Assembly (NCBI GenBank): GCA_903893945.1
Contig: CAITOF010000095.1
Span: 1 to 64,000, forward strand
DNA from: an uncultured Oxalobacteraceae bacterium
GTDB lineage: Bacteria > Pseudomonadota > Gammaproteobacteria > Burkholderiales > Burkholderiaceae_D
Direction of reading: 5' to 3'
DNA length: 64,000 bases
In this document: piece after piece, positions 46,709 to 54,705 of the stretch
Numbering within the stretch: position 1 is the stretch's first letter
How the letters are laid out: each line of letters begins with the position of its first letter
Position numbers and translations under genes: made by a program
Notes under the pieces: model-generated
The model's input: the letters and a program-made list of their open reading frames with translations, nothing else
Databases searched by the model: none
Told to the model about the DNA's origin: nothing

Positions 46709-49543
46709 TTATACCGTCGAATTTTTATCGGCACGGCGTTGCAGGACAAAAATCGGTTGAGCCCATTCCGCCTCTTTTTTCTTTTTGCTGGTAATTAAGG
46801 TTAATTCTGACGGATCATACACATCCGTATTATGCGTCAATGGTGTGGTCATCAGATATTGTGCATCAGTGTTTTTCAGGAATTCACCCACTAGCTGAAT
46901 ATTACGAATGTCCAGATGGGCAAACGGCTCATCGATAAACACAAAGCCACCACTACCGTCTTCGGACTTCAGCAGGCCTATCAATAATATCAGCGATTTC
47001 ATGACCTGTTGACCACCGGATGCCTCTCCATCGTTCATGCCTATGATACCTTTGCCATCAAATTTGAAGCGCACATGCAATCCGGCCTGGGCAAGCTGTA
47101 TGTCGTCGTTCTCCAGTCGGACCGGATCGGCATGGACCTCAATGCCTGCCAGTTCGCCAAGCTGTTTGATATTTTTGGCGTATATTTTTATGGTATACCG
47201 AAGTCGCTCAATATAAGCGCCGCGCGCGTTCGAGGTCGCTTCCTTGGCGCGATTATTCTGGTAACGACGCTCCTCGGTTTCAGCCTGTTGGCCCGTCAGT
47301 TGATGATGCAGGCGATGGTGCTGATCCACCACAGTCGCATCCGTTTCCCACTCTTCGCCGGAAATATCCTGATCGATACTCTTTATACGCAATTCAACCT
47401 GGCGTGAATTTTCATATCGCTCCACCAGACCATCCAGATAACTTTCCTTGCGCCACCCGGCGGGCAATTTGCTCCAGCCATGACGGCTGTCTTTCAGCAC
47501 CTGCGCCTGAGTGCTGCGTTCCTGCGCCAGGCGCTGCTCATTGTCACGGTTTTGCTGCTCCGACATCGACAGATGCTTCTGCGCTTCCTGCCACGCTATT
47601 TCAGAGCGCGTCTTGCTTACCGTGGCCTGTTTTAGAAGATCACCCAATTCACCCAGTCGACCGCCGACTTCAGTGCGCAATTTTCTGAGCGGCTCAACAT
47701 TGCGGCTCGCCTCCGCAAATTCATCGCGTCGTGCATGCAATTCCTTGGCTGCATCGACACCGGCCAGGCGGGTTTTCAGGTCACTGACACTGCCAGCCAG
47801 TTTGCTGATATCCAGCGTCAGTTGGTCTTCCTGCTGTTCCAGCCTGGGCAAGCTGGCCTGCAGCGCTTCCAGACGCTGCGTGCGCCCGGCCTGACCGAAT
47901 CGGTAGCGCGCCACCTCGACGAACAGCGAACGACCGCCACGACGTTCAGAATGGAATGCTTCAGGAGTAATCCATTCTTCGGATCCGGATAATTTCATTC
48001 CCTCCGCGATGCTGTCAACGCGCTGTATCCGTTTTAACTGGTCGATCAACCACGATGGGACGGGTGCGCTGAACCTGACCACCGCAAACAGACTGGCATC
48101 CTGTTTCGCGTTCACTTTCGGCGCACTGATGCGCTCCGGAACAATGAAGTGCGGATAGCGCAGCCGCTCGGCAACCCTGAAAGCGGCTGAGGCGTCCTGC
48201 GATTTTTCCAGCAGCATTACGTAGGAAAAGCCTTTCAGCACACCTTCAACAGCGCCCTGCCAGCGCGGATCAATGACATCCACCACATCGGCCAGCATCA
48301 CATGGTGGATGTTATCCTCGGTCAACGCGCGGCGCATACTGCGCACATGTTCAGGATCAGGTACGCCCGTCTTATTTTGCAGCGCGTCAATAGTCGCCTG
48401 CTGTTCGGCAATTTTTTCGCTGAGCTCGGTGCGTCGCTGTTTTTGCTGTGCCAGCAGGGCCTCCTGCTGCTCCAGTTGCCGGGTGGTTTCAGCGATATCG
48501 GCGCCCGATTCGGCAGCCAGCTTTTCCAGACGCTGCTTCTGTTCCAGGAGATTTTCCTGCGGTTTTAATTGCACATTAATGTCGGACAAGCGCTTCTGCA
48601 GCTCTTTTTCTTCCAGTTCCAGGGTACCTTCGTGTTTCAGGTTATCCGTAAATTGTCGCGCCTTTTCGGCAAGTTCGGTCCGCTGTCCGCTCAACTGCTG
48701 GTCCTGCAGCTGAAGATTTCTTTTCGCCGCGCGCAGACTTTGACTCACTGCCAGAAACTGCTTGCGGGTCTCCAGATACTGCAGGCTGGGCAGAATCTGC
48801 TCGAGCAGATCACGCCGCTCACGCGTCTTGTTTTCCCATTGGTGATAATTGGCGACCCGCAGACGCAAGCCCTCCAGATTGGTCTTGGCTATTTCCAGTT
48901 CGGCTTCAAATTGCTGAAGCTCGATTTCAGTATCGTTCTGATGGCGTTTGGCCTCATCGTAGGCATCCAGCACTTCCTTGTCGCCAAAAACCTGAAACAC
49001 CAGATCAAGCAGTTGCCGTGGCGCGTATTCGCACAGCTTGTCGGTTTCACCCTGTTCCAGGGCCAGTACTTTCGCCATGGCAGGCGACAACCCTGCATTG
49101 GCCAGACGTTTGCGATAGGTTTCAACCCCCAGCCAATCGGTTGCGTCTATCACTTCTTCCACTTCGACACTACCGGGTCGCATCAGATACTGGCGCTTCC
49201 AGTCACCACCATTTTTCTGGATCTGGCATATCAGCGTCACTTCATCTTCACTGAAAAATCCTGAAGACCGGAACGGACGGTTGGATAGTTGCCGACCCAC
49301 TGGCTTATTGTCCACCACTGCGCGTAGCCATGCGATGGGCTGACCGGAATGGCGTGCATAATGTTTGTAGGTCCGTCCCATCGAACAATCCAGCCCAAAC
49401 AGGGTACGCAGTGCATCAAGCAGGGTTGTTTTACCCGATCCGTTTTGTCCCGATATGGTGATGATTTTTGCGTCCAGCGGAATATTTTTGATACGTTGCC
49501 AATAGTCCCAATGCACGAGTTCCAGCGATTTTATATGAAACAT
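46709..49543 (-). CDS. mksB: SMC-family ATPase of an MksBEF-type condensin
   Basis: 944-residue SMC protein, the DNA-binding motor of a bacterial condensin. The N-terminal head has Walker A SGQNGSGKTTLLDAL near residue 35. A coiled coil (about 190-400) leads to a hinge-like domain (about 410-560, with DVVDVIDPRWQGAVEGVLKG), then a second coiled coil to about 800. The C-terminal head has the signature EASGGQQVMKSL near 843 and Walker B GGFVFIDEPFAHLD near 869. The coils are short, as in MksB rather than MukB (about 1490 aa). It is the third gene of an mksF-mksE-mksB order. No JetD/MksG nuclease gene is next to it. Confidence 0.75.
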   Translation of the reverse strand: MFHIKSLELVHWDYWQRIKNIPLDAKIITISGQNGSGKTTLLDALRTLFGLDCSMGRTYKHYARHSGQPIAWLRAVVDNKPVGRQLSNRPFRSSGFFSEDEVTLICQIQKNGGDWKRQYLMRPGSVEVEEVIDATDWLGVETYRKRLANAGLSPAMAKVLALEQGETDKLCEYAPRQLLDLVFQVFGDKEVLDAYDEAKRHQNDTEIELQQFEAELEIAKTNLEGLRLRVANYHQWENKTRERRDLLEQILPSLQYLETRKQFLAVSQSLRAAKRNLQLQDQQLSGQRTELAEKARQFTDNLKHEGTLELEEKELQKRLSDINVQLKPQENLLEQKQRLEKLAAESGADIAETTRQLEQQEALLAQQKQRRTELSEKIAEQQATIDALQNKTGVPDPEHVRSMRRALTEDNIHHVMLADVVDVIDPRWQGAVEGVLKGFSYVMLLEKSQDASAAFRVAERLRYPHFIVPERISAPKVNAKQDASLFAVVRFSAPVPSWLIDQLKRIQRVDSIAEGMKLSGSEEWITPEAFHSERRGGRSLFVEVARYRFGQAGRTQRLEALQASLPRLEQQEDQLTLDISKLAGSVSDLKTRLAGVDAAKELHARRDEFAEASRNVEPLRKLRTEVGGRLGELGDLLKQATVSKTRSEIAWQEAQKHLSMSEQQNRDNEQRLAQERSTQAQVLKDSRHGWSKLPAGWRKESYLDGLVERYENSRQVELRIKSIDQDISGEEWETDATVVDQHHRLHHQLTGQQAETEERRYQNNRAKEATSNARGAYIERLRYTIKIYAKNIKQLGELAGIEVHADPVRLENDDIQLAQAGLHVRFKFDGKGIIGMNDGEASGGQQVMKSLILLIGLLKSEDGSGGFVFIDEPFAHLDIRNIQLVGEFLKNTDAQYLMTTPLTHNTDVYDPSELTLITSKKKKEAEWAQPIFVLQRRADKNSTV

Positions 49544-49547
49544 GATT

Positions 49548-50189
49548 TTATTCTTGGTTTGTTATTGGATTCAGTTTAAATATGTCCGCCAGAGCGCCGT
49601 TGATGATACGTTCCTTCAGCGCGTCGGTATCCATCATCAGGTCAAGCAGCGGACCTTCGCAGATCAGATCGCCGCGTCGCTCGATAAATCCCAATCGATT
49701 CAGACTGCCCAGGTTCATATCCATTTTGGTTTTCTTCCCAAGCTTGTCGCCAAAGTCACTTAACAGCGCCTTATAGGAAATTCCCATCGAGGCTTCGGCG
49801 GCGCGCGGCATCGGCTTTTCCTTGCCAAACATTTCGCTCTGATCCTGTTCACCCAGCAGATGCAGTGATTGCCGTTCCCGTTTGGGCAGGATAATCAGCG
49901 CCCACAAAACAACCAGCAGGGCAACCCCGTCGCGTGCCAGGCCAAAATTATTGTTCTGCCAGGTATCACGCGCGCCAAATACTTTGGATTCCACGTCGCG
50001 TATCAACGCCAGCGTGACATGATCCGCATAGACGTTATCAACGAACTTCATGCCGCAGGCAAGCAGTCGTGCATCGACATCCGCGCGAAACAGTTCATCG
50101 GTCAGTGCACGCTTGACCAGCTTGTCTTCACGTTTTAACGTCTGGTGCGTAATCAGTCGTGCGATCAGTTGTTGGGATTCTTGGTTCAT
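49548..50189 (-). CDS. mksE: MksE-like (KITE) subunit of the condensin
   Basis: 213-residue soluble protein that fits the small winged-helix subunit of MukBEF/MksBEF complexes by size, context and a C-terminal helix-turn-helix-like stretch (MDMNLGSLNRLGFIERRGDLICEGP) near residue 155. A buried helix, RDGVALLVVLWALIIL, lies near 86. It bridges the kleisin and the SMC heads in related systems. It starts 2 nt after the mksF-like stop and ends 4 nt before mksB, so the three are made in step. Identification rests on gene order and fold expectation more than on sequence motifs. Confidence 0.65.
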   Translation of the reverse strand: MNQESQQLIARLITHQTLKREDKLVKRALTDELFRADVDARLLACGMKFVDNVYADHVTLALIRDVESKVFGARDTWQNNNFGLARDGVALLVVLWALIILPKRERQSLHLLGEQDQSEMFGKEKPMPRAAEASMGISYKALLSDFGDKLGKKTKMDMNLGSLNRLGFIERRGDLICEGPLLDLMMDTDALKERIINGALADIFKLNPITNQE

Positions 50190-50191
50190 TG

Positions 50192-51526
50192 TCAGTTATT
50201 ATTAAAATTGGTCAATTTTGCGTCCGACAGGGCGGCCACGGTGCTGTCGTCGACCTGTTTCAGGTTATCCGTCAGGGTGAATTGCAAGGGCAACCCGGAC
50301 AAACGTGCTGTCGCACCCTGCAGGCTGGATTGGTCCTGGTCGCCGATTAACGGCAGCAGGGAAGCCCGATACGAAGCGATCGCGAAACTGTTCGGCAACA
50401 AGACCCTGGCAATGTCGACACCGTCCGGCAGACCAGGTGCTGCCGAAACAGTCTGCGCCGTGTCAAGTAACGATACCAGCCAGGTATCCAGTTGTGTGTA
50501 CAGCACCGCGTCATCCTGTAGCTGAAACTCGGTATCGCTACCGGTCGGCAGCTGGAAATTCTGGTTCTGACGCTCTGCAAACAGTTCGGCTTCGGCGACA
50601 TCAATCATTTCAGCCGGTGTGGCGAATAACGGGGTGACCGGTATATCGATGGCATCATCAGCCAGCGACGCGATATCGGGATGGGCCATCAGCCAGCTCT
50701 TGATATCGGTGGTTGATAAACCCGACTGGCCCAAATGCACGCGCTGCCGTTCGACCTGATTCAATGCGCGCGAAAACATGCCCTGCATATTCAGCAAGGC
50801 ACTTTGTGCCCGACCTATGGCCTGGGCGGTGCGTTGTGTCAACGGGTCGGCGTTGCCATCTCGGGTAATCGAGTAAATGATCCGGGTACCTTTTTCAACC
50901 CAGTCGCAGGCATTATTCCATTTGCTCTGCGAAGCACGTAACCGGTACTCCGAGCCTGACGCAATTGCATCTCGAAATTCGTCAGTCAGTTCAATTAACC
51001 GGCCCAGCAAATGCTGCAGCTGCTCAACTGTCACGCCGCCCAGCGCCTGTGCACCGGCCACCTGGGTCAGCAGAAAGCCCATGTCCGCCTGATCGGTATC
51101 CGTATCGGTCACGAATAAACCATCTAGTGCCGACAGGACGTTGCGTGCCAGAGGAGCGACCCGGTAGAGCGAGGTGCTGGTTTCCCAGATCAGCAACTGA
51201 TGCTGGCGCAAGCGTGCCAGCACCGTTTCCAGACTGTCTGGCTGGAGATAGGCCAGTTTGGCGTTGATGTCCGCCCGGCTGAAACTGGACGATTCGGTGT
51301 CACCGGCCAGCTCGCGCAATACCAGCAAACGTATCAGTACACTGTCAAATCCGCCGTGGAACAGCGCAGTGAATGCCTGGATGACAGGTTGAGATCGTTT
51401 TAATTGGTAAACCTGTTCGATATCATCGAATGCAACGTCAGGCTTGAAGTAGGCTTGAAGCGAACTGCTTTGATCGTCGGGTTCCTGGTTTTCGTGGGAA
51501 ATGGGTCCATTTTGCATGGACAGCAT
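50192..51526 (-). CDS. mksF: MksF-like kleisin subunit of the condensin
   Basis: 444-residue protein, first in a three-gene operon with MksE- and MksB-like genes, in the same order as Pseudomonas mksFEB and Wadjet jetABC. Residues about 50-115 look like a winged helix (SVLIRLLVLRELAGD…SRADINAKLAYLQPDSLETVLARLRQHQLL). The middle is mostly helical (TQRTAQAIGRAQSALLNMQGMFSRALNQVERQRV). The C-terminal 80 residues form a second small domain. Kleisins close the SMC ring around DNA. The start could also be the ATG at 51517. Motif support is weak on its own; context carries the call. Confidence 0.6.
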   Translation of the reverse strand: MLSMQNGPISHENQEPDDQSSSLQAYFKPDVAFDDIEQVYQLKRSQPVIQAFTALFHGGFDSVLIRLLVLRELAGDTESSSFSRADINAKLAYLQPDSLETVLARLRQHQLLIWETSTSLYRVAPLARNVLSALDGLFVTDTDTDQADMGFLLTQVAGAQALGGVTVEQLQHLLGRLIELTDEFRDAIASGSEYRLRASQSKWNNACDWVEKGTRIIYSITRDGNADPLTQRTAQAIGRAQSALLNMQGMFSRALNQVERQRVHLGQSGLSTTDIKSWLMAHPDIASLADDAIDIPVTPLFATPAEMIDVAEAELFAERQNQNFQLPTGSDTEFQLQDDAVLYTQLDTWLVSLLDTAQTVSAAPGLPDGVDIARVLLPNSFAIASYRASLLPLIGDQDQSSLQGATARLSGLPLQFTLTDNLKQVDDSTVAALSDAKLTNFNNN

Positions 51527-51654
51527 TTTAACCCAGAAACAGCCCTACAGCAGCAGCCAGCACCGTTTCGCGATGAGCCGCCCCGCTGTGCTTTTCGCCA
51601 TGACTGGCGTGTACCTCAGAGAATTGCAATATTATTCACATAACCGGTTGGACA

Positions 51655-52680
51655 TCAGAACATGTCGACGTCACTATTCATCGTCGTTGCCTGCAATTTG
51701 CCGGAAGCGATCAACTCTTCATAAAACACGGTCTGGTTACGACCGTTTTCTTTTGCGTAGTACAACGCCTTGTCGGCCCTGTCCATGATAGTGACCGACA
51801 AATCGGATGGACTGATGAACGTGGCGCCAATGCTGACGGTCACGTTGCCGACTTGCGGGAAGTGGTGCGCCTCAACGACACGACGGAAACGCTCCATGAT
51901 TGTCTTAGCCAGTTCTTCATTCACATTTTTCAGGACCGCGACGAACTCTTCACCCCCGACCCGGAACAGCAGGTCATATTCCCGGAAGGTTTCGGTCATG
52001 CATTGCGAAAAATGCAATAAAACTTCATCGCCCACCAGATGCCCGTAGGTATCATTGACACTTTTAAACCGGTCTATGTCAAACAGGGCGAGGCAATATT
52101 TAACTTTTTCGCCATCGCGCTTGTTCACTTCACCGAGTGAAATGATAATTTGCATCATCTTGTCATCAAATGACTTACGGTTCAGCAGACCGGATAGATG
52201 ATCCCGCTGATTATCATTCAGCAGCGCCAGATAATTCTTGTAAAACCCGATAAAAATCGACACAAGTTCCTGATTTTGCTGGCTTAATTCCCGGCTTTCG
52301 ACAGTCAGAAAACCATTCACGCCTTTGGCACCGGACACGGGAAACACAGCCCGAAAAGTCGGTTCGGGCCCGTGACTGATTTGTTTGATAACGAGGTCAT
52401 TGCTGTCGCGTGCTTCCAGGTATTCCGGATACTCGTCGAGCAGCATGGGCTCAGGCAATTCATCCTCGAGCCGCTCTTCATACCCGACCCGCACCAGAAA
52501 CACCTGCGGATGTTTGGTCGCCAGTTGTTTAAGGGTGCGAACTTCGTACAGATTGATGGAATCTGCCACGATGATATTACTTAAGGTCTGGATGATCGAA
52601 ATCTGAAATGCTTTAATCTCCGGCTTTTCAATTAACTTGGCCAGAGACAGCAAAAGTTTGGATACATCCGAATTTGCCAT
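51655..52680 (-). CDS. Soluble diguanylate cyclase with N-terminal GAF-like domain
   Basis: 341-residue cyclase without membrane segments. I chose the ATG at 52680 (MANSDVSKLLLSLAKLIEK), since the upstream in-frame part is AT-rich and lacks a ribosome site. Residues 20-165 look like a GAF domain (ISIIQTLSNIIVADSINLYEVRTLKQL… AVFPVSGAKGVNGFLTVES). The GGDEF domain starts near 180 with DHLSGLLNRKSF. The active motif is FRVGGEEF near 242, and an RxxD inhibitory site (REYD) lies five residues before. It would make cyclic di-GMP in response to a cytoplasmic ligand. It is transcribed alone. Confidence 0.88.
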   Translation of the reverse strand: MANSDVSKLLLSLAKLIEKPEIKAFQISIIQTLSNIIVADSINLYEVRTLKQLATKHPQVFLVRVGYEERLEDELPEPMLLDEYPEYLEARDSNDLVIKQISHGPEPTFRAVFPVSGAKGVNGFLTVESRELSQQNQELVSIFIGFYKNYLALLNDNQRDHLSGLLNRKSFDDKMMQIIISLGEVNKRDGEKVKYCLALFDIDRFKSVNDTYGHLVGDEVLLHFSQCMTETFREYDLLFRVGGEEFVAVLKNVNEELAKTIMERFRRVVEAHHFPQVGNVTVSIGATFISPSDLSVTIMDRADKALYYAKENGRNQTVFYEELIASGKLQATTMNSDVDMF

Positions 52681-52814
52681 AACAATAATTAATTTACACT
52701 CTATTAACAAATAACCAGCCGGAAATTGCAAAAAAATTAAACCAATTCTTTTCGCATCCCTGAAAAATGCCTGCTTATGTGGAATGATAGAGCATACGCA
52801 CCACTTTTTTAAGC

Positions 52815-53426
52815 TTAATTTGCTAAAGCTTTTTCAATATCCCCCACCAGAGTGCCGCTTTCAGGCGTGGTCACGCTGGTATAGCTGTCGACAATATTTC
52901 CTTTGCGATCAATAAGGTATTTATAAAAATTCCATTTGGGCGTCGTGCCGGTCGCTTTTATAAGTGCCACGTAGAGAGGATTTGCCTCATCGCCATGAAC
53001 TGAAGATTTGGCAAACATGGGAAATTTCACGCCATAGGTGTTATAACAAAAATCGGCAATTTCCTTAGATGTACCGGGTTCCTGCTTTCCAAAATCATTG
53101 GAAGGGAATCCGAGAACGACCAACCCTTTGTCGCCGTACTTCGCGTATAACGCTTCCAATCCCTCATACTGCTTGGTAAATCCGCAAAAACTGGCGGTAT
53201 TCACAATCAAGACCACCTTGCCTGCATATTGGCACAAGTCCTGCTTGGCATTGTCCTGAAGGCGATCAAAGGTGTAATGCAGAATCGCCGGACAGGACGG
53301 TGCAGGGCCCGACGCTGCAACAGAGGGTACAGGTACTGGTGCCGGGGCGGCTGTTTGCGCCAGTGCACTGAAACTTGCCCCAACCAGAACACAGAACAGA
53401 ACGGAATACAGGTTTTTCGGTAACAT
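52815..53426 (-). CDS. Periplasmic glutathione peroxidase-family protein
   Basis: 203-residue thiol peroxidase of the GPx family. Residues 1-23 form a signal peptide (VLFCVLVGASFSALAQ), followed by an Ala/Pro linker, so the enzyme should act in the periplasm, where most GPx homologues are not found. The peroxidatic Cys is in NTASFCGFTKQYEGLEALY near residue 78, the Gln block is GFPSNDFGKQEPG near 113, and the Trp is in TPKWNFYKYLIDRKG near 170. It probably uses thioredoxin-like reductants rather than glutathione. It is transcribed alone, divergent from the MBL gene. Confidence 0.9.
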   Translation of the reverse strand: MLPKNLYSVLFCVLVGASFSALAQTAAPAPVPVPSVAASGPAPSCPAILHYTFDRLQDNAKQDLCQYAGKVVLIVNTASFCGFTKQYEGLEALYAKYGDKGLVVLGFPSNDFGKQEPGTSKEIADFCYNTYGVKFPMFAKSSVHGDEANPLYVALIKATGTTPKWNFYKYLIDRKGNIVDSYTSVTTPESGTLVGDIEKALAN

Positions 53427-53633
53427 GATGATATTCCTTCAGAAATGAATAACGTAATGTCACAGCTTACCACCTCTGCATTGTTTGCGCAGAATACCCG
53501 ATGCGTCCCTGCTTCCGGTTCAGTATAGCCAACAGACTGTTTCCGTGGCCGAACTTTCCTGACACGGCCGACCTGCTATATGATGTCACCATCGCTCCAG
53601 CAATTTTGCACACAATGACCCCAGCGCCGACTG

Positions 53634-54494
53634 ATGAACCCACTTATCCACCCCATATTCGACGAAGTAACTGCCACAATAACTTACATCGTCTATGATG
53701 AAACCGGCGGTCATGCCGCTCTGATCGATCCGGTACTCGACTATTTTCCCAATTCATCCAGAACCGCCACGAAGTCCGCCGATCAGGTGCTGGAATTTAT
53801 TGCAAAAGAAAAGCTGACGGTGGAATGGATACTGGAAACGCACGCCCATGCCGACCATGTTTCGGCTGCACACTATCTGCAGGAAAAAACCGGCGGTAAA
53901 ATTTCTATCGGTGAGCACATCTGCCAGGTTCAGCGCGTGTTTAAATCCATCTTCAATTTGGGTGCCGATTTCAGGGTTGATGGTTCACAATTCGATCATT
54001 TATTTGCCGACAACGACGTTTTCAGTATCGGCCGGTTGACCGCCAAAGCCCTGTTTGTCCCGGGACACACCCCTGCCGACATGGCTTATCAGATCGGCGA
54101 CGTCATCTTTGTCGGCGACACCCTGTTCATGCCCGATGTCGGTACGGCGCGCTGCGATTTTCCGGGAGGCGATGCACATATGCTGTACCGGTCGATCCGG
54201 CGACTGCTCGCATTTCCGCCAGAAACACGCTTGTTCATGTGTCACGATTACCCGACATCCGGGCGGGAGATTCAATGGATGTCGACGGTGCAGCAACAAC
54301 GAGAACAGAATATCCATGTCAACGACAGCGTTCCGGAAGACGAGTTCGTCAAACGCAGAACCTCGCGCGATGCCACACTCTCGATGCCGAATCTGATTCT
54401 GCCGTCGATCCAGATCAATATACGGGCAGGTCAACTGCCCGAGCCCGAAAATAATGGTACCGTTTACCTGAAGATTCCCCTGAATGCAGTCTGA
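53634..54494 (+). CDS. MBL-fold metallohydrolase, persulfide dioxygenase-like
   Basis: 286-residue metallo-beta-lactamase-fold protein close to the ETHE1/Blh group. These oxidise glutathione persulfide to sulfite. The metal motif THAHADHVSAAHYL lies near residue 72, the second ligand His in FVPGHTPADMAY near 145, the Asp in VGDTLFMPDVGTARCDFPGG near 163 and the last His in FMCHDYP near 202. The long C-terminal extension matches the bacterial Blh type. Bacterial relatives are often fused to or beside a rhodanese; the separate rhodanese gene at 59.9 kb may be unrelated. The ATG lacks an obvious ribosome site. Confidence 0.88.
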   Translation: MNPLIHPIFDEVTATITYIVYDETGGHAALIDPVLDYFPNSSRTATKSADQVLEFIAKEKLTVEWILETHAHADHVSAAHYLQEKTGGKISIGEHICQVQRVFKSIFNLGADFRVDGSQFDHLFADNDVFSIGRLTAKALFVPGHTPADMAYQIGDVIFVGDTLFMPDVGTARCDFPGGDAHMLYRSIRRLLAFPPETRLFMCHDYPTSGREIQWMSTVQQQREQNIHVNDSVPEDEFVKRRTSRDATLSMPNLILPSIQINIRAGQLPEPENNGTVYLKIPLNAV

Positions 54495-54526
54495 GGAACC
54501 CGTTGCAAATTTACAATAAATAACCG

Positions 54527-54550
54527 TGCCAAATTATACGTGGCATTTTT
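54527..54550 (+). terminator. Weak terminator candidate after the MBL gene
   Basis: Arms TGCCA (54527-54531) and TGGCA (54541-54545), nine-base loop, followed by TTTTT. The stem is only 5 bp, so the call is tentative. It lies 33 bases after the MBL stop. The remaining gap to 54705 shows no gene. Confidence 0.35.
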
Positions 54551-54705
54551 CCCCATTTCAAAACTTCCTTCCCCCATAGACGTTGATTTCAATATTTACT
54601 TCAGAGAAACAGAATTTTATTGACATCCCACACCATATTCTCTAATTTCGTCGCTGGACACTGTTTTCCGTCTTGTTTCCCCTTCACATTCTTTAAAATA
54701 CTCCA

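Noticed and set aside
48569..49264. 231-codon plus-strand frame
   Set aside because: Antisense shadow inside mksB coiled-coil coding sequence; Leu/Gln-rich only because of the opposite strand.
46709..51526. Call the SMC operon a Wadjet plasmid-defence system
   Set aside because: The effector JetD/MksG is absent on both sides, and no other defence gene is nearby. The mksFEB condensin reading fits better.
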